NCBI RefSeq assembly: GCF_023195925.1
Contig: NZ_JALPRE010000015.1
Coordinates: forward strand, 62,001 to 126,000
Length of the DNA: 64,000 nt
From: Aquimarina acroporae
GTDB taxonomy: Bacteria; Bacteroidota; Bacteroidia; Flavobacteriales; Flavobacteriaceae
Direction of reading: 5' to 3'
In this document: piece by piece, positions 44,184 through 54,100 of the stretch
Numbering within the stretch: position 1 is the stretch's first letter
Layout: every line of letters begins with the position of its first letter
Position numbers and translations under genes: made by a program
Notes under the pieces: generated by a model
Seen by the model: the letters and a program-made list of their open reading frames with translations, nothing else
Databases searched by the model: none
What the model was told of the DNA's origin: nothing

Positions 44184-47100
44184 ATGAAAAAAGTACTACT
44201 TTATTTTGTTTTTATGACTTTTGGTTTTGCAATACAGGCGCAATACACTGCGATTCCTGATGCAAATTTTGAAAATGCCTTAGCAGTGTATGATGATATT
44301 GCAAATGATGGACAAGTGCCTACTACCAATATTATATCACTGACCTCTTTAGATGTTTCCAATAGTAATATTTCAGACCTTACCGGGATCGAAAGCTTTG
44401 TGGCCTTAGAGACACTTTTAATCCATGATAATAATATTTCTACATTAGATGTAAGTGATTTAGTAAATCTCATTACATTAAGAGTTACTCGAAATCAATT
44501 AACTACGTTAGACTTAAGTCAACATCCAGTATTGGAAACATTAATTGCCGATAGTAATGATCTTACTACACTACAAATAAGCTCTACAGTATTAAAATAT
44601 CTTCAGGTATTTAATAATAGCTTGGTAGATATTAATCTTAACAACTTCGTTTTGTTAGAACAATTATTTGTTGGGAGAAATGATCTTACTCGTCTCGATG
44701 TAAGTAATAACCCTTCTTTGTTTAGAATTGAGTTTCCCCGAACCCACATTACAACTTTAGATGTTTCATCGCTATCTGGGTTACGGTTCTTAATTGGATT
44801 TGATAGTGACCTGCGGTTTGTGAATGTTAAAAACGGAAATAATACGGCAATAGAAGACCTTCAATTACAGAACAATCCGAATTTACAATGTATTCAAGTA
44901 GATAATGAAGCTGATGCCAATGCTGGAGCAGGAAACTATGCGGCGTGGCAAATAGATGCCGCTACATCAGCATATGCCGATCAATGTTTTACGAGTGTTC
45001 CCGATGATAATTTTGAACAGGCATTGATAGACGCTGGATACGATTCAGGGACTTTGGATAATGTAGTGCCTACAGCAAATATTGTTAGCGTAGAGCGTTT
45101 TGTAGCAGGTTCTGGAGGACAATTGTTTAATAGAGGGATAGTTAATTTTACAGGCATAGAGGATTTTGTAGCTTTAATACAACTCTCTAGTACTGGTAAC
45201 CCCGCTACTTCAATAGATTTAAGTGAAAATACGAATTTAGAAATCATAGGGTTAAATGGTACAACATTGTCAAGTTTAGATCTTAGCGCTAACCTAAAGT
45301 TATCTCGTGTTAGCATTATTGATACTCAATTACAGACATTGGACCTGGGAACGAATACAGTTTTAAGTACGCTCTCTATAGATAGCCCTCTAACTGGTTT
45401 GGATGTGAGTGCGAATACTGCTTTGATGGGGTTATCGATTAGCAATAGTCAATTATCAAACTTAGATGTTTCTAACAATGTTGCTTTAACAAGGTTGTCT
45501 TTGGATACAGCTCCACTTGCAGCCATCGATCTAAGTGCGAATACATCCCTTACCGATCTAACCATAAATAATAGCGCTTTGGGAAGTCTGGATGTAAGTG
45601 CAAATACAGTCTTAGATTATTTAGAATGTATGAACAATCAATTAACTCAATTAGATGTTAGTAACAATACCTTATTAGAAGAACTGTATTTTTCGGATAA
45701 TCAAATCTCTTCACTAGATGTAAGCGCTAATATTACTCTGGAATATCTCTACGGAAATAATAATAATCTTACCAATTTGGATTTGAGTTCGAATACTGTA
45801 TTGGAAGAACTAGAAGTAAAAAATAACCAATTAACGCTATTAAATCTTAAGAACAGCAACAACCTTAGTACGCTATCTTACGTTTCAGTACTTATGAATA
45901 CAAATCTTACATGTATCGAGGTCGATGATGAAACCGCTGCTAATGCTGGAACAGGGAATTATAGAAGTTGGGATAAGGATGCCACGGCTTCTTATGCAGA
46001 AATATGCACAGACTGTGGGATCGATGGAGATGTGCGAATTGCATCGCAAGTAGAATTGGATGCTTTTTTAGCACAACTTGGAAGTTGTAAAACCATTAAC
46101 GGAAGCCTTATCATACGTAATTCGAATGATATTACTGATCTTTCTGGATTAGCTGGTGTTGAGGTAATCAATGGAAAATTGGTATTAGGAGATAATGATT
46201 TGTTACCTAATTTGACTGGATTACATAATCTTAGAACACTTACCGATGGTATTGCTTTCTTTCGTAATGATGTACTTACAGATATTACTGCTCTTTCGGG
46301 GATTGTTGATCCAATAGCCAATTTTTCTATTTCAGATAATCCATTGTTAACAGATATTTCTTCGATAATGAATATAACAGTGACAGAATTATTACGTGTA
46401 GACGATCAAGCATTGACTCATCCATTGGTTTTCCCCAATGTAACTACACTTACGGGGGCTAATACCTTCAATAGTTCTGGTCCAGGATCTCTAATTTTTA
46501 CAGATGTTGTGACTTCTACGATCAGTGTGCCTAACCTCACGATGGTCGAAAACTTTTTTACCTTGAGGAATGTAGATGCAGGTACCGTGTCTCTTCCTAT
46601 GTTGGTGAGCACAGGAAGAAGCTTCAATTTGTTCAATGTAAATAGTACAACTCTCAATTTTGATGCAGTGCAAAGTCTGGGGAGTTTTACCATTGATGAA
46701 ACACAGCTTACCGACCTATCAGATTTTGGTACTGTAACTGCTATCGGGAGCAGTATTAACATTTTGAGAAATCCAAACCTTACTACATTAGAAGCATTAA
46801 GCAATGTTGCTACCACAACCGATGTTTTTCTGAATGTTAGTGATAATGATGTCCTGGTCAATTTAGACGGGCTAGATTTTATATCTGGAGCAACAGAGTT
46901 TTTGGTGCTAGAGAGAAACACAGCACTGTCGAATATAGATGCACTGAAATCAGTAACCTCTACAAGATATTTTAGGATAATAGATAATACAGTACTTGCA
47001 AATGTAAGTGGGTTGCAAAACCTAACAGAAATCACCGAAACCGATATGAGTCCGTTCTTGCAATCTACAATTTCGGGTAACGCTATCACTTCCTTAAATC

Positions 47101-48428
47101 TTACAGATTTAAGGACAGTGGGTAATCAATTAAATATTATAGAAACAGGGGTTACTAATTTCTGCGGATTGTACAGTTACGTAGCTGATGGTGATGGACA
47201 AACCACTTTAAATCTTACGGGCAGTTCTTTTACCATAGGAGATATTCTAAATTGTGAAAATGTAGCTCCAACAATTACTTTGATTGGAGCTAATCCTCAA
47301 GTGATTGAGGCCGGTAGTAGCTATATTGAACTGGGGGCTACTGCTGATGATGGTAGTACAGTAGTAATTAATGCTTCGGCAGTAAATACCAATATAGTTG
47401 GGAGTTATGAAGTAACTTATAATGCCACTAATGCTTCTGGTATGGCCTCGGCAATAGAAGTAACCCGAACAGTTGATGTATTGGACATTACTGCACCAGT
47501 AATTACGTTAATTGGAGATAATCCCCAAGAGATAAGCTTAGGAGCTGGGTATACAGAGCTAGGAGCCACTGCCGATGATGGTACCGCAGTCGTGATCGAT
47601 GCTACCGATTTTGTAGATGCTGTGGGGAGCTATACCATTCGATATAATGCTACAGATGCCTCTGGGAATAGGGCTACTGAAATTACCAGAACAGTCAATG
47701 TGATAGACACCTGTCCATTATCCAACCTGTCAGCAAATAATTTTGCGATCACAGCGGCTAGTGAAACTTGCGTAGATAAAGATAATGGTATAATCAACAT
47801 TACTGCTACTGCGGCATTAGATTATACCACTACGATTAACGATGTCGATTATAGTTTTACATCATCTTTAGAAGTAGGAGATTTACCTCCAGGAACCTAT
47901 CCAATTTGTATTGGTGTAGCTGGTTTTGCAAATTGTGAGCAGTGTTTTGAAGTCGTAATTGCAGATGAAGAGAGTTTAGAAGGGAAAACAGAATTGATTA
48001 CGCAACCAGGAATGGCAAAAGTTCGTGTTGAAGTAACGACAGGTACAGGACCCTATACGGCAACCATCAATAATGAGGTAGTAGGAGTATATACCACAAA
48101 GAACTTTCTGGTAGATGTAGTGCATGGAGATACGTTGGAGGTTTCTTCTAGCTTAGATTGTGAAGGGAAGTTATTGTCTAACGTAAGTTTGTTTGATCAG
48201 GTAAGTATCACTCCTAATCCAACTCGCAGTAATGTAACACTTACGCTTCCGAATAGCAAAGCACAAACGATCAATGTAACGCTATATAATGGTCTGGGAG
48301 TTCAAGTTTCTTCAAAGAAGTATAGTATTATTTCAGGACAAGTATTACTACCAATGGAACAATTACCACAAGGGATTTACTTTGTAAAGCTTGAAGAAGG
48401 AGGCACCTTTAAAATTGTAAAACAATAA
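44184..48428 (+). CDS. giant LRR / DUF5011 protein 1, T9SS cargo
   Basis: 1414 residues from the ATG at 44184. Signal peptide VLLYFVFMTFGFAIQAQ. Two leucine-rich modules each open with a VPDxNFExAL motif, run through ~21-residue repeats of the form LDVSNNxxLxxL, and close with a CIxVDDE segment and a Trp-Lys-Asp-Ala-Thr stretch. The next part (about 610-1020) is a second LRR type (INGSLIIRNSNDITDLSGLA) recalling receptor-L domains. Two DUF5011 Ig-like units (about 1027-1180; ITLIGANPQVIEAGSSYIEL) follow, then a Cys-containing domain and a T9SS type A tail (NPTRSNVTLTLP ... GIYFVKLEEGGTFKIVKQ). A surface protein for binding or adhesion. Confidence 0.92.
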   Translation: MKKVLLYFVFMTFGFAIQAQYTAIPDANFENALAVYDDIANDGQVPTTNIISLTSLDVSNSNISDLTGIESFVALETLLIHDNNISTLDVSDLVNLITLRVTRNQLTTLDLSQHPVLETLIADSNDLTTLQISSTVLKYLQVFNNSLVDINLNNFVLLEQLFVGRNDLTRLDVSNNPSLFRIEFPRTHITTLDVSSLSGLRFLIGFDSDLRFVNVKNGNNTAIEDLQLQNNPNLQCIQVDNEADANAGAGNYAAWQIDAATSAYADQCFTSVPDDNFEQALIDAGYDSGTLDNVVPTANIVSVERFVAGSGGQLFNRGIVNFTGIEDFVALIQLSSTGNPATSIDLSENTNLEIIGLNGTTLSSLDLSANLKLSRVSIIDTQLQTLDLGTNTVLSTLSIDSPLTGLDVSANTALMGLSISNSQLSNLDVSNNVALTRLSLDTAPLAAIDLSANTSLTDLTINNSALGSLDVSANTVLDYLECMNNQLTQLDVSNNTLLEELYFSDNQISSLDVSANITLEYLYGNNNNLTNLDLSSNTVLEELEVKNNQLTLLNLKNSNNLSTLSYVSVLMNTNLTCIEVDDETAANAGTGNYRSWDKDATASYAEICTDCGIDGDVRIASQVELDAFLAQLGSCKTINGSLIIRNSNDITDLSGLAGVEVINGKLVLGDNDLLPNLTGLHNLRTLTDGIAFFRNDVLTDITALSGIVDPIANFSISDNPLLTDISSIMNITVTELLRVDDQALTHPLVFPNVTTLTGANTFNSSGPGSLIFTDVVTSTISVPNLTMVENFFTLRNVDAGTVSLPMLVSTGRSFNLFNVNSTTLNFDAVQSLGSFTIDETQLTDLSDFGTVTAIGSSINILRNPNLTTLEALSNVATTTDVFLNVSDNDVLVNLDGLDFISGATEFLVLERNTALSNIDALKSVTSTRYFRIIDNTVLANVSGLQNLTEITETDMSPFLQSTISGNAITSLNLTDLRTVGNQLNIIETGVTNFCGLYSYVADGDGQTTLNLTGSSFTIGDILNCENVAPTITLIGANPQVIEAGSSYIELGATADDGSTVVINASAVNTNIVGSYEVTYNATNASGMASAIEVTRTVDVLDITAPVITLIGDNPQEISLGAGYTELGATADDGTAVVIDATDFVDAVGSYTIRYNATDASGNRATEITRTVNVIDTCPLSNLSANNFAITAASETCVDKDNGIINITATAALDYTTTINDVDYSFTSSLEVGDLPPGTYPICIGVAGFANCEQCFEVVIADEESLEGKTELITQPGMAKVRVEVTTGTGPYTATINNEVVGVYTTKNFLVDVVHGDTLEVSSSLDCEGKLLSNVSLFDQVSITPNPTRSNVTLTLPNSKAQTINVTLYNGLGVQVSSKKYSIISGQVLLPMEQLPQGIYFVKLEEGGTFKIVKQ

Positions 48429-48435
48429 AAAGAAC

Positions 48436-49134
48436 ATGATGAAAAGTATAAAGAGATATATCGTTTTATTGAGTATTGCAATGGTATTGTCCTGTAGTGG
48501 TGATGATGATGGAGGTACTCCTTTTTTTACACAGAATAGTGCTCCTACAGTTCCTAGTTTAGTATTTCCTACCAATAATTTGACCTGTACGAGTATTGAT
48601 TTAGAATTGGTATGGGGATCGTCTACAGATATTGATGATGATGCGATACGTTATGAGATTGAAATAGCAGAAGTGTCCAATTTTAGTACCATTACATTTA
48701 CAGCCATTACAACGGCGATAAGTGAGGTATTTGACCTTGAGAAAGGAATTACCTATTACTGGCGTGTACGAGCTATAGATAGTAAGGATAATGCAAGCGA
48801 GTACTCAGCTACACAATCTTTTTTTACTGAGCCCGAAGCGACAATAAATGCACTTCCAGGAATACCAGAGTTGGGGATTCCGGCCTTAGGGTCGAGGTTA
48901 TCGGGGAGCTTGGTTACCCTTACGTGGAGTGCCACAGATAGTGATGACGATGCACTATCGTATGATCTGTACTTTGGAGATACAAATCCTCCAGTCTTGT
49001 TTGCTGAAAACATTGCTGTAAATACCTTCGATGTATCGGTATCTCCGGGCACAGCTTATTACTGGCGTATAGTGGTTAGGGATAACCACCAGAGTGCTAC
49101 CATTGGCCCGGTGTGGAACTTTAGAACAGAATAG
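48436..49134 (+). CDS. FN3-like surface lipoprotein 1
   Basis: 232 residues. Lipoprotein signal ending LSIAMVLSC, followed at once by SGDDDGG, an acidic patch of the kind that exports flavobacterial lipoproteins to the cell surface. Two fibronectin-III-like domains follow (VPSLVFPTNN ... YYWRVRAIDSKDNASEYS; LPGIPELGIP ... YYWRIVVRDNHQSAT). Seven bp behind the LRR gene, so co-transcribed and perhaps its surface partner. Almost identical in stretches to 57741-58436. Start at 48436 or the adjacent ATG 48439. Confidence 0.9.
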   Translation: MMKSIKRYIVLLSIAMVLSCSGDDDGGTPFFTQNSAPTVPSLVFPTNNLTCTSIDLELVWGSSTDIDDDAIRYEIEIAEVSNFSTITFTAITTAISEVFDLEKGITYYWRVRAIDSKDNASEYSATQSFFTEPEATINALPGIPELGIPALGSRLSGSLVTLTWSATDSDDDALSYDLYFGDTNPPVLFAENIAVNTFDVSVSPGTAYYWRIVVRDNHQSATIGPVWNFRTE

Positions 49135-49154
49135 CTGTTGTCAGAAGAGTAACG

Positions 49155-49178
49155 ATTACGGAGGTAAGGGGCCGTAAT
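49155..49178 (+). other. conserved 3' hairpin, copy 2
   Basis: Stem ATTACGG / CCGTAAT, loop AGGTAAGGGG, extended by CG/CG pairing beyond a bulged base. It lies 20 bp after the lipoprotein stop. Followed by TTTTTTCAAGA and the terminator. Confidence 0.65.
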
Positions 49179-49191
49179 ACGTTTTTTCAAG

Positions 49192-49220
49192 AAAACCATT
49201 CAATGAGTTGAGTGGTTTTT
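49192..49220 (+). terminator. terminator of LRR cassette 1
   Basis: 12-bp stem AAAACCATTCAA / TTGAGTGGTTTT (one G-U) with a TGAG loop and a T-run. Confidence 0.85.
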
Positions 49221-49287
49221 CTGGTTTTAGGAAAGTTGTACACTTTGTTTTTAAATACATTCTGAAAAATATATCCAAATTTATAAG

Positions 49288-49295
49288 TAAGTTTG
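49288..49295 (+). promoter_or_regulatory. -7 box directly before regulator 3
   Basis: TAAGTTTG, an exact TAnnTTTG match, 6 bp before the ATG at 49302, the same tight arrangement as in front of regulator 1. Confidence 0.5.
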
Positions 49296-49301
49296 TTTGT
49301 A

Positions 49302-50978
49302 ATGAAACTTCGCATACCCCTTTTCTTGTTTTTGATTTCTGTAATTAGTGTTGCTCAGGAAGCAGATACAACATTGGTGCGTTTACAAAAAGAAGTGAAA
49401 TCAGCTTCAACAGATTCTGTGAAAATTAATGCTTTAATTGATTTGAGTTCGCACCAAATGGGAGGAACTTTAAGTCATGCTGAGAACTCCTTGAAGGAAG
49501 CCTTATTACTCATAAAAAATCATAAAAATGGTATAAACCAACGTCAGTTAGGAGCGGCGTATATACAAATGGGTGTGCTCAATCGTCGCAAGGCTTTTCA
49601 TACAAAAGCTATAGATTATTATTTAAAAGCTTTAGAGATTTTTAAAACGTATAATGATTCTTTATTAATTTCAGATGTTTATCATAATCTGGGTATGGCC
49701 TATAGGCATCGAAAGAATCATGATAAAGCCATAGCGTTTTATAAAAAATCAATTGAAATAAAAAAAAATATTAAAGATACTCACGGTCTTGGAGCTGGAT
49801 ATAATATGATGGGAGTATCCTATAGACAAAGCAATAAATTAGATTCTGCTCTGGTATGTTATGATAAGGCTAAGCGCCTTTTTGTATCTATTAAAAGTGT
49901 AGATAACTTACAAAGAGTTAATAATAATTTAGGGGCTTTATTTAGGGAGAAAGGAAATTATAAAGAAGCACTTCGTTTAGGAAAAGAAAGTGTTGCCTAT
50001 GCTAAACGCTTAAACAAGCAATTTTCTTTATGTACGGCTTATTACAATCTTTCTACGCTATATAAAAGGATGGAAGATTTCCAGTCCTCATTACAGTATG
50101 CAGATTCTTCACTGGTTATTGCAGAAAAAGAACGATTTAGAGATCGAATTGCTTTGGGATACCGAAGAAAAAGCTTTTTGCACCATAAGATGAATAATTA
50201 TAAGCAAGCGTATTTTGATTATCGAATCTTTAATAGGCATTCAGATTCTATTTTCAATATTGATAACATAAAAAAAATACAGGCTTTAGAATTAAACCAT
50301 AAATTCAATCAGGAAAAACTAGCCGATAGCTTAGCATTTGCGCAAGAAAAAAGGCAAGTAGCTTTACTAGCCAAAGCAGAGGCTTCAAAAAAGTGGTTGT
50401 ATTTTGCGTTGTTTTTACTTACTGCAATTGCCGCTTTGGTAATAGGTTTTTTGACGAGAAGAAATTATAAAAATAAGGCTCGTATATTAACAGAAAAGCT
50501 TGAAAAAGAACAAGCTCAAAAAGCATTGTTGGATACCAAAGTGAAAGCCAGCGAAGAAGAAACAAAGAGACTTATTGCCGATAATAGCATGCGTTTAGAG
50601 TTTAAACAAGATTTTCTCAATCGCTTAAAAAATGAAATTGCACCGGAGGCTTCAGATACGGTGAAAAAAGCGATCAATGCACTTACCGCAGAACTAGAAG
50701 TGCAAATCAAAACCGAAGGAAAACTATCGGGATTACAATCCAAAATCGATGAGGTAAATAAAGGTTTTGATGCCAAACTTCGAGAGTTGTATCCGGCGCT
50801 TACCAAATCTGAACGCGAAATGTGTGCTTTATTGCGCCTTAATCTTTCCATAAAAGAAATCATGACCGTTCGCAATGCTTCTATAGATTCTGTCAAATCT
50901 ACGCGTTATCGTATTCGCAAAAAACTAGGACTTTCTTCGGGAGAAGAGTTGGAAAAATTCATTCAAAATATCAGCTAG
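49302..50978 (+). CDS. TPR / membrane / LuxR-like regulator 3
   Basis: 558 residues from the ATG at 49302. Signal peptide IPLFLFLISVISVAQ, TPR array (HTKAIDYYLKALEIFKTYND, HDKAIAFYKKSIEIKKNIKD), membrane helix at about 364-384 (LYFALFLLTAIAALVIGFL), coiled coil, and HTH (LTKSEREMCALLRLNLSIKE, IMTVRNASIDSVKSTRYRIR). Same layout and length as regulator 1, with clear identity throughout, so the two are duplicates. It sits at the head of the second LRR cassette. Confidence 0.9.
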   Translation: MKLRIPLFLFLISVISVAQEADTTLVRLQKEVKSASTDSVKINALIDLSSHQMGGTLSHAENSLKEALLLIKNHKNGINQRQLGAAYIQMGVLNRRKAFHTKAIDYYLKALEIFKTYNDSLLISDVYHNLGMAYRHRKNHDKAIAFYKKSIEIKKNIKDTHGLGAGYNMMGVSYRQSNKLDSALVCYDKAKRLFVSIKSVDNLQRVNNNLGALFREKGNYKEALRLGKESVAYAKRLNKQFSLCTAYYNLSTLYKRMEDFQSSLQYADSSLVIAEKERFRDRIALGYRRKSFLHHKMNNYKQAYFDYRIFNRHSDSIFNIDNIKKIQALELNHKFNQEKLADSLAFAQEKRQVALLAKAEASKKWLYFALFLLTAIAALVIGFLTRRNYKNKARILTEKLEKEQAQKALLDTKVKASEEETKRLIADNSMRLEFKQDFLNRLKNEIAPEASDTVKKAINALTAELEVQIKTEGKLSGLQSKIDEVNKGFDAKLRELYPALTKSEREMCALLRLNLSIKEIMTVRNASIDSVKSTRYRIRKKLGLSSGEELEKFIQNIS

Positions 50979-50984
50979 ATTATA

Positions 50985-51039
50985 TACGTAGCCCTACGTA
51001 AATTACCATAAATAAAGGGGTTTGCCACTTTTTGCCACC
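50985..51039 (+). promoter_or_regulatory. composite operator, copy D
   Basis: TACGTAGCCCTACGTA (50985-51000), then TGCCACTTTTTGCCACC (51023-51039); starts 38 bp apart, as in copy B. It begins six bases after the stop of regulator 3 and lies upstream of the second LRR gene. A possible promoter is TTTG 51086-51089, 17 bp, TCGCTTTG 51107-51114. Confidence 0.65.
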
Positions 51040-51143
51040 GTTAAAATTTTCTTAAAGAAGGTTTTGGTGTTTATTTTGTCCTCAGTTTGAAGAAGATCGT
51101 TTTTGATCGCTTTGAATAGCTTATAAATTCAAAAGCCCCTTGT

Positions 51144-54100
51144 ATGAAAACAAAACTACTCTTTTCGTTTTTCTCCTTATTTACCTTTGTCTTAATTGCT
51201 CAGGAAACCTATGTGCCCGATGATGCTTTTGAAGCTTTTTTGGAAGCCAATAGCATGGGTAATGGGATTGCCAATGATGATATGGTATTTACTTCAAGAA
51301 TAGAAGGTGTTACTGATTTAGATATTTCAGGATTAAGTATCAGTGATGCGACGGGTATTGAAGATTTTATAGCACTACAAAATCTGAACTGTTTTAATAA
51401 CGCATTGTCTAACATTGACCTTTCACAGAATGTAGCATTACAAATTCTAGCTATAGGCAGAAATAACCTTAATAGTCTAGATCTTTCACAAAATACAGCA
51501 TTAACTTTTGTAAGTTGTTTACGAAACCAAATTACAAGCTTAAATGTTTCCCAGAATACGATGTTGGAAAGTTTGTATTGTAGTAATAATCAGCTCAACA
51601 ACCTTGATGTTACTAACAATCCAGCATTAAAAATTCTATCCTGTTATAGCAATTCGTTAGAAAGTTTGGATGTAACGCAAAATTCGTTGTTAGAAGACTT
51701 AGATTGTGTCGATAATGATCTAACGAGTTTAGATGTTTCTCAAAATACAGAGTTGTTAGAACTGCAAGCCTACGAGAATGAGTTGACTAGTTTAGATGTT
51801 AGCAATAATGTGAAGCTTGTAGAACTGTTTGTCGAAAGTAATCAAATTACCAGTTTAGATCTTTCTAAAAATGTATTGATCGAAGATGTATCCTGTGCAT
51901 TTAATCAGCTTACCTATTTAAATCTTCGAAATGGAAATAATACGAATTTCAACAATAATGATTTCGATATTCGTAACAATCCAGGATTGACTTGTGTAAC
52001 GGTTGATGATATTACATATGCTGATGCAAACTTCACAAGAAAAGATGTACAAACAGAGTTTAAGCTATTCTGTTCTGAAACCTATGTGCCCGATGATAAT
52101 TTTGAAGCGTATCTAGAAACCCATAATGAAACAGGAGGAGTAGTTTCCGTAGGTGATCCAACAAGTATGGGGAACGGTATTGCCAATGATGATTATGTGG
52201 GAACAGAAAGAATTCAAAATATTATTACGTTAAACATCTCCAATCAAGGAATTACAAATCTTGCTGGTTTAGAGGGTTTTGCAAGTTTAGAACAGTTGCG
52301 AGCATTTGATAATATTATTACTTCAGGAAGTTTAGATGTAACGGCAAATACAAACTTAACAGAAATCTATTGCTCAGACATGGGATTGAATACTGTTAAT
52401 GTTTCTGGATTAACAAAATTGCAGCGTCTTGAATTTCGTAATAATAACCTATCTAATATTGATGTGAGTTCGAACTCAAACTTAAATTATTTTAATATTG
52501 ATGGGAATAATTTTACAACAGTCGATGTAAGTGTGAATACTTCTTTATCAGATTTAAGAATTAGAGACAATGTTGTATTTTCTACAATAGATATAACGAA
52601 CAATACAAACTTAATTAGCTTGTATTTAGGAGGAAATTCCTTAAGAACTTTAGATGTGTCAAATAATACATTATTAGAAACAATTAGCGTTGGTGAGAAT
52701 CAATTAACAACAATCGATGTGAGTGGGTTAGGCAACTTAACCGATTTATTCGTCGAAGATATGCCAATGTTTACTTCACTAGATGTGACTAGCAATGCAA
52801 ATCTTGAAGACATTGGAGTTAGTAATACTGGTTTATCTGTTTTAGATGTAAGCACAAACACCAAGTTAATTGAGGTGTATGTAAACAATACAGCTATAGA
52901 AGTGTTAGATTTTAGTGCAAGTCCTGATATTGAATATATCGAGTGTCAAAATGGACAATTAACTTCGTTAAATCTTAAAAATGGTAATAACAGTAGCGAT
53001 ATAGAATTATATGCTACCGGAAATGCGAATTTATTTTGTATCCAAGTCGATGACCCTACAGCCAGCTACTTGTCAGGCTGGGAGAAAGATGCAACGGCAA
53101 GTTTTAGTGATGATTGTAATTGGACCTATGTGCCCGATGATAGGTTTGAGGATTATTTAGAAACACATGATGCTGATAATAACAATGTAGCTGTTGGAGA
53201 TCCAACTAGTATGGGAAACGGAATTGCTAACGACAATTTTGTGAAAACAGCAAATATTGAAAATGTTACTGATCTATTTATTGGATTTCAAGGAGTTACA
53301 GATGTAACTGGTTTAGAAGATTTCTCCGCACTAGAAGTCGTGTTTCTTTTTAATAATGTATTGACTGATACTGATTTAGATCTTACAGCTAATACAAATT
53401 TGAAGAGAATTGAAGCTAGTGCTATGGGATTAACCAGTATTAATATCACAGATTTAACTGCATTAGAGCGGCTAGAGGTATCGCGTAATGACTTAACCAC
53501 TATTGATCTGTCTACAAATACAGCGCTAAAAGATTTGATTATTTCTACAAATAATTTATCTGGTTTAGATGTAAGTGCCAATGTACTATTAGAAGATTTA
53601 CAAATTCATGAAACAACCTTAAGTAGTATTGACATAAGTGCTAATGTGAACTTGACTCGAATCATTGCGTCTTTGAATCAGTTTACTACATTAAATATTG
53701 AGAATAATATACTATTAGAAGATATAAGGCTAAGCAGAAATCCTCTCACATCAATCGATGTAAGTCATCTTACAAATTTAGAAAAATTAGACCTTGATGA
53801 AACGAATGTCGCCTCTGTAGATGTCAGTAATAATGTAAACGTATTAGATTTTAGCGTAACAGATAACGATGATTTAAACTATGTAAATGTTAAGAATGGA
53901 AACAATAGTGCTATTACCGATTTTGAAGTAGATGGTTGTCCTAATTTGACTTGTATTGAAGTAGACGACTCAACTGCCGGGTATTTAACAAGTTGGGTAA
54001 AGGATGTTACCGCAAGTTTTGCAGAGTTCTGTCGATTTACTAGCATACCAGATGCTAATTTTGAAGCCTATTTGGAAACACATAATGAATTTGGAGGTTC

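Noticed and set aside
46418..47089. 223-codon minus-strand frame inside LRR gene 1
   Set aside because: Mirror frame of a repetitive LRR gene; its own repeats are complements of LDVSNN codons. Same for minus frames at 53288-53581, 54182-54526 and 55082-55411.
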